From: Equus caballus
Taxonomy: Eukaryota > Chordata > Mammalia > Perissodactyla > Equidae
NCBI RefSeq assembly: GCF_041296265.1
Contig: NC_091693.1
Location: 6,605,001-6,669,000, forward strand
Reading direction: 5' to 3'
Length of the DNA: 64,000 bases
The position numbers were made by a program, and so were the translations under genes. Of this stretch, positions 43,435-64,000 are shown piece by piece. Every line of letters starts with the position of its first letter. Position 1 is the first letter of the stretch. The notes under the pieces were generated by a model. It was not told the origin of the DNA. It did no database searches and worked only from the letters and a program-made list of their open reading frames with translations.

Positions 43435-43699
43435 CAACGTTTGGAAAGTTGTTTCAACTTCCATCTCTCTCTGGCGCTGTCTCATGCTCACCTGGGTCCC
43501 AGAGGCTCTCGTGGCTGTGGAGCCAGGTAGACGAACTGGGAAACTAGGCAGCACTGACTAGCCCTGTGTTCCTGGAGCGGTTCTTTGGCTCCTTGTTTTC
43601 CCAGGATAGACCGAGGGCTTGAAGTCTATTGTCTTTGAGTAGTGGCAGAGACCAGGGCCCTCAAGGAACGGGTGATGGAGGGGAGCTAGAATCCAGGAC

Positions 43700-43925
43700 A
43701 CGGTTCTTGCGGGCTTCTCCTCACAGCCTTAACCTGGCCCTCTCCCACATGGCTCTTCCCTGGCTGGTCACCTCCTAGGCTCCCGGCCCTAATCTCGCCC
43801 TCTGATCCATCCTTCATATGGCAGCCAAGGAGACCTGTCTGAAACCCCAGTCTCACTAGTTCACACTCCCTGCTCACACCCATCTCAGGCTCTCCGTTGC
43901 ACACTGAATAGTCCAACCACTTGAC
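43700..43925 (+). repeat. L2 LINE fragment
   Basis: Sense L2 body: ccaaggagacctgtctgaaa and ccatctcaggctctccgttg. Confidence 0.6.
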
Positions 43926-44639
43926 CCTTGGGTTTGCCCTCGGAGGCAGACTTTGGTGATTCTGAGTTCCTCAGATCAGATCCTGGCCTGAGTGTTCTCA
44001 GGGCGGAGTACAGAGACAGCTTCAGCCAATGGCAGAGCAGAGCCCACCAGCTTGGCTGTTGTCCTGGCTGCCACCCTCCACCTCAGCCCTCCCCTAGTCT
44101 AGTGGGGCTGGTTCCCTGCCCCATGCCCTTCCCCTCCCTGAGAGGGATGTGTCAGAAGCCAGGGTTTAAATGTCACACTTAAGCTCCACCTTGATGCAAA
44201 TTCTGCCCACCCAGGAAGGTGTTACCCCACCCTGGTGTTCCCAGTGGGCTCCTCCAGGCTGTGGGATAGGGCATCTGTCCCTCCCTCCACCCAGTTGTCA
44301 AGGTCTCACCATAATGTTGTTTAATCCTGGACCTAGGAAAGCACTGAGCACAGCTCTGCTGTGAGTCTTGGTGTTTTCAGAAGGACCCTTGACCCTCAGA
44401 CGGGGCAGCCACCATCTAGCCTGCCCGCCCCCTCGTCCCTTGTCAAGATAGGGTCCATAGGTGTGTTGGGGGAAAGTTGGGGAGGCAAGTGATTGACTGG
44501 TCACCCTGACGTTGATGTGAGGAGGGAGTAGACAGGGCACTCCCCCAGCCCGACTGGCTGGATCTGTAATGGGATCACTTCTTCCCACACCTCCATCCCA
44601 CGCCCCACGTAGGCCTTGACAAGTAGTGGGACAAGTGAA

Positions 44640-45560
44640 GGTTGCAGAAATGACTATTCAACAGCTATTTGCTCAGTGGGGTCTCTGAGCCAGGCCCCCT
44701 CCTGGTGGCCAACTATCTGTGAAACAGTCCCAGCTTTCCTGGGGCTCAGAGAGACCAGAGTGGTTGGGGCTGAAGTAGGGGTAGGACAGGCCAGAGGGAT
44801 CTGGGCTGTGATGGGTGAAGCCGGGTTGGAGTGGTAGGATGATGAGCTAGACCAGTGGTCAGCACTGTGATGGGAAAACAAGCTGAGGGGGCCCAGAGGA
44901 GCCCTCTGACCCAGCTGGGGTTGGGATAGCCTCTCTGGAAGAGAATCTCTGTGAGCTGAGATTCAAGGGTGAGTTAGTGGGGCAAAGAAGAGAAAAGCAG
45001 ATGTCAAGGCTTGTGTAAAGGCTCTGAGGTCAGAGAGATCCTGGCCTTTCCAAGAAAACATAAGAACTGGTTGGAACAATTTGAGGGGCCTTGTGAGACT
45101 TCAGAAGTCAGCAGGGGTCAGATCACAGAATGCTCTGAAGGCTGGGCTGGGAAAATGACTAGGGGCAGTGGGGAACCATGGAGAGTTCTAGGCAGAGGAA
45201 TGACAGGGTCAGACTTGGCTCTAGGAAGATCTCCATGGCTCTTGTATGGATGGGGAGATTCAGGCCAGAAGGCCAGGTCTGGACAAGGGCAGCGCTGATG
45301 GGCAGAAGCAGAGTAGAGAAGTGGTGACCAGTGGGCTGTTTTTCTTTTGAGGGGTTGGGGGACAGGCTGTGGGGAGGTGGCGGGTGCGTAAGGACTAAGG
45401 AAAGAGTGAAGGAGTCCAGGGTAACTCAAGTTTGGGCTTGTAAACCCCCCGAGGGCCCACCACGTTTCCCAAGGAGAAGGAAACACATGGGACAGTGGAT
45501 GGCAGCGGGTTCAGAGGAGGATGCAGAGGCCAGCATGGGTCCCCCTCGGACATGTTGAGG
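44640..45560 (-). repeat. L2 LINE fragment, long
   Basis: Antisense L2 with the usual aaccatggagagttctaggc and atgacagggtcagacttggc. Confidence 0.75.
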
Positions 45561-46256
45561 GGGCTGGAGACAGATGTAGGTGTCGCTGCAGAAACAGCTG
45601 AGGTGGGGGCAGCAGAGGGGGGCTGTTGGAAAAGAGGGAGAAGCCTGGTGCCCAGCCAGAGAGAGTCAGTAAAGAAAGGGGAAGAGGGGCAAGACAGGAC
45701 TGGGAAAAGGAATGGCCAGAGCGGGGGTGGACGGGGTGGCATGGGTTGACGACAGGGGAGGGTTCATTTTTCAGGTGAGAGGGTGTGAGGAGGGGACTGT
45801 GACTTTAGCCTGCAGGAGTTGGTCGGGACTGACAGGTGATAGGGCACCCACTGCAGCGCGAAGGAGTGAGCACGTGGGATTGGAGCGGAGAGCCCTGTGA
45901 AGGGTGGGGCGGGGGCTGCTTGAGTGGAAGAGATGTTGACACCCTGTGTTAAGGAGCCTCCCGAGAGGGAGGATGGGTGCTGGGAGGGCCCGGAGGCGGT
46001 GTGCAGACCAGTGGTGTGTCAGAAGCACCATCTGGAGCGTGCCTGTGTCCACATGCTGTTTCCCTTTACATGCTGTGCTGAGGCAGAGAAATGGGAATTC
46101 AGTCCCCCAAGGAACATTTATTGAGTACCTACTGTATGCCAGGCATTGCATTCTAGGAACCGGAGATGCAGCCCTAAGATGTAGGATTGTGGGAGATCAC
46201 AGGGGCTCAGGAAAAACACTTGAGCACTGAATGAAAGCACAGTCAGTATGAGCTGG

Positions 46257-46262
46257 TTTATT
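46257..46262 (-). terminator. ATP4A: Poly(A) signal AATAAA, ATP4A
   Basis: AATAAA on the minus strand about 380 bp after the ATP4A stop codon; the 3' untranslated region is about 46240-46640. Confidence 0.75.
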
Positions 46263-46640
46263 ACTATCGTGCAGGTGTGAGTGTTTTCAAAGAAGGGCTT
46301 CAGGCAGCCCTCTTCCCGCCTGAAGTCCTCAGGACAGACCCACTTGACAGGAGCTGCTAGCTCAGACTCCCTACCGAAGCCCCCCACCCCCTCGGGAGGG
46401 CGCTTCCCCAAGGCCAGCACAGAGGACTTGACCTAGGGACTGCTCCTCCAGGAGGGGGTGCACCTTGTGGAAGGTGGAGGGGAATGGGGTCCCTCCAAGG
46501 TGGGGTGCTGTGGGCTACAGGAACAGACACAGGTGGGGCTAGGACTCAATTGCTCAGATGTTTTGGTGGCCATCCAGAGGGTCCCATGTGTCCACCCCAG
46601 CTGTGGTGGATGCAAGGATGGCTTGAAGGCAGCGGTCCCT

Positions 46641-59207
<12,567 letters not shown>

Positions 59208-59254
59208 GGTGCCCCGTGCGGCTGCCCTCCTTTGCTGAGACAGAGCCTGGGGTC

Positions 59255-59275
59255 GGGACTGGCCTGATATAGCTG
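59255..59275 (-). promoter_or_regulatory. ATP4A: Possible ATP4A TATA-like element
   Basis: Minus-strand AGCTATATCAGG lies about 55-65 bp upstream of the ATP4A start codon, at a suitable distance for a TATA box. Based on position and composition only. Confidence 0.45.
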
Positions 59276-59459
59276 GGGAGGGAGGAGGTGGAGCAGGCTC
59301 AGCCTGATTACAGCTGATTACGGGGCTCCTTGGGGTGACCTCCAGGCCCAGGCAGCTTGGGCACTCCCTGCTGGACTGCCCCAACCTGCCTGGACCCCGT
59401 CTCAGCCTGCCACTGAGGTCAGGGAGCCACTGGGAGTATCCATCGCAGCAATGAGGGGC

Positions 59460-59850
59460 ACAGCAAACACGTGGTACTCATGACATGCCTGGCATTGTGC
59501 TGAGGGCTTTCACGCACTAACTTATTTCACCTCTAACAACCCTTTGAGGCGAGTACTATTCTTACCTCCCCCTTACAGATGAGGAAACTGAGGCACAGAG
59601 AGGCTAAGGACTTTGCCTAAGGTTGCGATGGACTAACTATCAGGGACAGGATTGCAGCCCAGGTGTGACCCCAGAGCCTGGCTTTCATGCGGTCCCATCA
59701 ACGAGAAAACTCAGACTCCACAGCAACAGGGCCTGCACGTGCCAGGCCTGCAGATATGTGACCTCTTTGGTCAGACCTGTGAAGGCGGTGCTGTCATTCC
59801 CATTGTGCAGAGGGGGAAACCGAGGCTCAGAGAGGGGGAAACCGTGCCCC
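59460..59850 (+). repeat. MIR SINE and an adjacent MIR fragment
   Basis: First copy: ccttacagatgaggaaactg, ggcacagagaggctaaggac. Second fragment near 59780: cccattgtgcagagggggaa. Confidence 0.8.
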
Positions 59851-60128
59851 AGAGGTCCTCCACACGTACGGCCGGAACCACCATAGCTCGGTCATTCCCA
59901 TCTCCACCCCAACCTGCCCAGACCGGGAAACGAAGGTGCAAAGTGGGGAGATGTGCCCAAGGGCTCCGCTGGAGCTTGGTGCCTGGTGCCAGGTCTGAGG
60001 GCTAGGGACGCCCTCCTAGTCCCCCAGGCAGGGACCTCTGTGGAAAGCAGCCAGGGGCTGGCCCAGTGGAATGCTTGGGCCTCCTAGGGTGGGGTGGACG
60101 TGTCTCCAGGGGCAAGTGTGGGTATATT

Positions 60129-60175
60129 GATAAGATAATTGCCTTGGTGATGTCCTTGTCCTCTGGGGCAGGTCA
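60129..60175. promoter_or_regulatory. GATA-pair module 1 upstream of ATP4A
   Basis: GATAAGATA followed 38 bp later by an end in gcaggtca. It lies about 0.9 kb upstream of the ATP4A start. GATA factors are known regulators of the gastric proton-pump genes. See module 2 at 63163. Confidence 0.4.
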
Positions 60176-60339
60176 CCTGGGAAAGTCGAAGCTTCTGATC
60201 AGCCTGAGCTCTTCTCTACCCCAACCCGGCTGGTCACCCCCTCTACAGGAGACCCCAAGAGAGGAGGCAGGGGGTGCTGCCGGCACACTGACTGCCCCTA
60301 TATGAGTCTCCTTGCTCACTGGGGGACTTCATGCCACTG

Positions 60340-60860
60340 AGCCACGCCTGTAACACAGCTGTCTCACTCCCCTGCTGATGACCCTCCAAAGCTTCCGTTC
60401 TTCCTCAGAATAAACTCCACAATAGTTCCTGCAAAATCTGACCCCAGCTCACCTCTCCTGGCTCAGACTCTACTACGGATCCACAGGCACTGGCCTCTTT
60501 GCTGTGCTTTGTACAGGCCAAGGTCATTCCTGTCCCAGGACCTTTGCACGTGTGGTTCCTTCTGCCTGGGACTCTGCCTCAGATATCTGCATGGCTCTTT
60601 CTCACCTCCAGGTCTCAGCTCAAATGTCACCTCTTCCGAGAGTCCTCGGTTGTAATATGCACCCCATCAGGCTCCATGTCCCTACTTGCGCCCCTCACAC
60701 CCATATCCCAACCTGATGTTGTATTTTTTTTTTAATTTTGTGGTGTCAGTCTTGTCCCACTAGAAGGAAGACTTGGCTGTGTTTGCTGTGTATGCCGAGC
60801 ACCCAGAACAGTTCCTCCAGACACACAGTAGATGCACAATAAACGCTGTGGGATGGTTGC
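60340..60860 (+). repeat. L2 LINE 3' end
   Basis: Sense L2 through to its end: gtctcagctcaaatgtcacc, then cacagtagatgcacaataaa. Confidence 0.85.
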
Positions 60861-61189
60861 GAGATTTATCTCCTCGGGGGGTTGGGAGTACTCACTAACG
60901 GGCCTGGAGCGCGGATCAGGCCGTCAGGAAGTCTCGGTCATTGGGAACTCCTCAGGGGCCCCGAGCTGTCTCCAGCCCTTCCACCCTGGCCCCCAGCCCC
61001 CTACCCCTGACTGTCCAGGACCTGGGGCAGATGTGGGGTCGTGTCTGCACAGATCAGGGAACCCCCCAACCTGAGTCACAGAAGGAGAGACAAGGCTGCA
61101 TCGCTGGCAGCAGGTGGCTGACCCACGACGCTGTGCAGACCTCAGTCAGAGCTCACGGGCTGTCCTCTGCTCTCTGCTTCATTTGCTTT

Positions 61190-61700
61190 CCCTTAATTCT
61201 CATTTCTTAGCTATTTTATGTTCATTTTCAACATTTTATTTTAAATATTTCAGACCTTCAAGTTATAGGAATTAGTAAAATGAGCACCCACCTACCCTTC
61301 ACCTGAATTTAACGATTTTACCACATTTGTGGTTTGTAGATCGATAATAGATAGATACATTTTTTAAAAAGTTTTGCCCGAATCATTGAGACTAAGTTGG
61401 AGACGATGCTTGTTTATCTGTAAACGCTTAGGTGTGTGTCTCCTGTGAATAAGGACGCTCTCTTTCATAACCACAGTCTGATGATCAAATTCAGGAAATT
61501 AACGCTGATGTGACATTACTAACTAACGTAGAGGATTCATTTCAGTTTCCCCGGTTTTTCGCCTCGTGCCCTTTTCTTGGTCCAGGACCACACTTTGCGT
61601 CTGGTTGTCATTCTCCTTCATCTCCCGCAGTCTGCGACGTTTCCTTGTCCTTCCTGACCTCGAGTTTGGAGGAGGGTCAGTCATCCCGTAGGTTGCCCTT
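61190..61700. repeat. LINE-1-like old fragment
   Basis: ttctttcataaccacagtctg, gatcaaattcaggaaattaac and tctggttgtcattctccttc resemble a common old LINE-1 (L1M) region. Orientation not assigned. Confidence 0.55.
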
Positions 61701-62689
61701 GGCATGGCTGCCCGCGGCTCCTCACGGTTGGATTTGCGCCGTGCGCTGCGGCAGAAACACAGCGGCTGGTGCGTCCTCAGAGCGTCAGGTCAGGATGGGC
61801 TCACTTTTGAGTCTGGAAGAGGGGAGACATTTGGGGCATATCAAGAGGCTTCAGGAACGACCAAGGGCTATTCTATGGTCTCTTTATTTTCTATTCAAAA
61901 TACTGTCACAGCCACAGCTGGCGATCAGCCGTACTGGTGATGAAAGTCGTGGAAACTCTGACCTCAGGTCAGGAAACACTGCCCGAGCCCCCAGACGCTC
62001 CACATCTGACCACTCGATGGGGCTGCTGGCCCAGGCGACACTGCCCCAGCCCCATGGCCTTGTCCACTCTGACTCGTCTGTGCCCAGCCACATTGACGGT
62101 TAAAGGTTTTTACCAGCCCTCTGATTGCAGCCTTGGGGTACTCAAGTTCCACGTCTTTCAGGGTCTTTGTTATGCATTTATCTTTCATCGTGTGTCCAAG
62201 CGACCCTAGCCCTGTCTCTGGGGGGTGAACACAGGCCGTGGCCCACAGGCAGGATCCGGATGAAGCAGAGTGTGCCCGCATCGGCGCCCTGGAGCAGAGC
62301 CAGGGGCACTGTGTGCCATGCTGGTTCAGGCCGATGGGCAACTCCTGGCTTGACTTGGGGGTGAAGACTTCTCACAAGAATGTTGTAAGTGTGACAGTAG
62401 TGCAAGATTTCTCTGAGCCTGGGGCACACAGGTCCTTGGAGACTTTTTTGAGAACAATTAACAGTCAGAATTGAATTTTTCTTTTTTCCTGGGAGAGAGA
62501 GGGCAGAGGACAGACAATTAAATGGATAGTGAACAGAGTGGGTTTCAAGGAGAATTTGAACCCGAGTCTCCTGGAATCGTGAACACACACACTCTTAGGG
62601 ACTCAGCACCCACCAAGGCCTGATGGGCTCAGACCCCGGCTGTCCCCCCTTCTTCCCATGTGCCACTTCCTCTCTCCTGCTCAGGGTTC

Positions 62690-63990
62690 AGCCACCCAGC
62701 CCTTCTGTTTGTCAAATGATCGTTTCAAGAGCTTGGCGCATGCGGCGTCCTCTGCCTGAAACACTCGTCCGGCCTCCTCCCTGGGTCCACCTGCTCCTCA
62801 TCTTTCCAGCTCCAGCGCAGATGGCACTTCCTGAGGAAACCTTCTCCCTGGCCCCCACCCTGGCCCAGGCTGGGTCGGGTGCCTCCCCTGGGCTCCCACG
62901 GACCCCTGGGGTTCCCCATCCCAGCCCTGACCACTCTGACCTGTGATTCCTGCATCACAAGGCTGACCACCCTGGGCTGTCACTATTTGGTGACGTTTCA
63001 TCTCCTCCTTGGAGTCGTGAGGACAGGATCCAGGATGTCTCAGTCACCGCTGTGTACCCTGCATTGCCCAGCGCAGGGCCAGCCCAGGCAGGCCTCAGGG
63101 AGTGTTTGCTGAGGGAAAGAACTCATTGTGACCTTGACTTTTGGTGTGTGTTTGGTCTCTCTGATAAGATAGTGGACTCAGCAATGCCCTTCGCCTCTTG
63201 GGCAGGTCAGCCCCCTGCCCCCCACCGCCCCAGACCCTGGGAAGATTGAAGCTAGGGGCTGGGCCGCGGGGACCTTGCCTCTCCCACCCCTTCAAACTGG
63301 CATAGGAGCAGGCAGTGGGTCAACAAGATGGGGGCAAGGTCTGGCTGAGCTGGCAGCCAGATCTCATGTGTCCTGCTCCTCTCCCCTCTATGTCCAGACG
63401 TGGAAAGGTCCTCAGGAAATTGCCAGCCTGTTCCTATCTGGGAATCTTCAACTCCAGAACCCAATCATCTCTCTGCTCCCCTCTCTGGTTCAGCCTCCGT
63501 CCCTTCCTGCCTGGACTCTCGCAGCAGCCTCCTACCCTGTCTCCCTGCTCCCGGCCCCCCTACACCCCACAGTCTGTTCCCCACTCACATAGCCGGAGGA
63601 GCCTGTGAACCCCGCATCAGGTCAGGGCCTCCTGGCTGAGGCCTCCCCGGGCTCCACCTCACTCCAGGTAAAAGCTAAGTCCTCACATCGGCAGCCAAGC
63701 CCCGGGGATCTGGCCTGTTGCCTCCCTGACCTCACCTCCTCCCACTGTCCCCTGGTTCAGTCCATTCCAGCCACACTGGCCTCCCAGCTGTGCCCCAGAC
63801 ACAGCAGACAGCCTCCTGCCTCCCGCCTTTGCCGTTTCCTGCCCTGGAATCCTCTGCCCCAGACACCTGAGGGGCTCCCCCTCCCCCATCAGGTCTTTAC
63901 AAGACGGCCTCCCAGAGAGGCCTCCCCGACTGGCCTCATGGGCACCGTCACCACAGTCCGCTCCAGCCCTCTCCTTCTCCACTTTTCCCC
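62690..63990 (+). repeat. L2 LINE fragments at the right edge
   Basis: Two sense pieces (about 62690-63125 and 63420-63990): cctgaggaaaccttctccct; ccattccagccacactggcc, ccctggaatcctctgcccc. The module at 63129-63209 sits between them. Confidence 0.7.
63129..63209. promoter_or_regulatory. GATA-pair module 2 with an ERR response element, upstream of ATP4A
   Basis: GATAAGATA (near 63163) with gcaggtca at the same distance as in module 1, plus a perfect TCAAGGTCA (minus strand, 63137-63129), the estrogen-related-receptor consensus. ERR-gamma is known to support parietal-cell genes. It is about 4 kb upstream of ATP4A. Confidence 0.4.
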
Positions 63991-64000
63991 CATTGCAGCC

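Larger units (their letters stand above)
43460..46240. other. Intergenic DNA between TMEM147 and ATP4A
   Basis: TMEM147 and ATP4A converge here. Holds a sense L2 piece (43700-43925), a long antisense L2 (44640-45560) and an L2/MIR end (46095-46215). No exon was recognised. Confidence 0.65.
59280..64000. other. Upstream flank of ATP4A; repeats and candidate control sites, no gene
   Basis: Holds MIR (59460-59690 and a piece near 59750-59850), L2 (60340-60860, 62690-63125, 63420-63990), a LINE-1-like fragment (61190-61700) and two related GATA-containing modules (60129-60175 and 63163-63209). No exon was recognised; the next gene is presumably beyond the right edge. Confidence 0.6.

Overview
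This is a window of mammalian nuclear DNA: multi-exon genes with GT-AG introns, many old MIR and L2 repeats, and CpG-island promoters. One tRNA-derived SINE in an ATP4A intron (about 53258-53548) carries the 3' phrase typical of equine repetitive elements (ERE), which points to a perissodactyl (horse, tapir or rhinoceros lineage). The gene order matches human 19q13.12: DMKN - SBSN - GAPDHS - TMEM147 - ATP4A. All five genes were recognised by reading exons one by one and comparing them with remembered human proteins; no database search was possible.

Layout. 1-4470 is the region downstream of DMKN, with no gene seen; KRTDAP, its usual neighbour, is not in the window. About 4475-16765 is DMKN (minus), with a long alpha/beta transcript and an internal promoter for the short gamma form. 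About 22950-27775 is SBSN (minus), four coding exons, the first a 2.1-kb repeat exon. About 31680-41515 is GAPDHS (plus), 11 exons, the sperm-specific GAPDH. About 41700-43455 is TMEM147 (plus), seven exons, starting less than 300 bp after the GAPDHS poly(A) signal. About 46240-59240 is ATP4A (minus), 22 coding exons, the gastric proton pump. 59240-64000 is upstream of ATP4A, mostly MIR, L2 and LINE-1 remnants plus two GATA-type regulatory candidates.

Function. DMKN and SBSN form a unit of secreted proteins of stratified epithelium. Three promoters (DMKN alpha/beta, DMKN gamma, SBSN) have the same simple design: a TATA-like box with an AP-1 site TGACTCA/TGAGTCA about 30-55 bp further upstream. 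GAPDHS has two perfect CRE palindromes upstream of its start codon, as expected for a round-spermatid gene. TMEM147 has a housekeeping CpG island with its own CRE. ATP4A has all catalytic P-type ATPase motifs and the drug-binding cysteines.

Main surprise. The long DMKN reading frame has an in-frame TGA at codon 130, inside exon 1, where human DMKN has Arg. Every downstream exon is still open and in phase, and the separately promoted gamma isoform is untouched. No unknown multi-gene system was found; the interest lies in the DMKN lesion, recent repeat growth in DMKN and SBSN, exon-pair duplication, and candidate regulatory modules.
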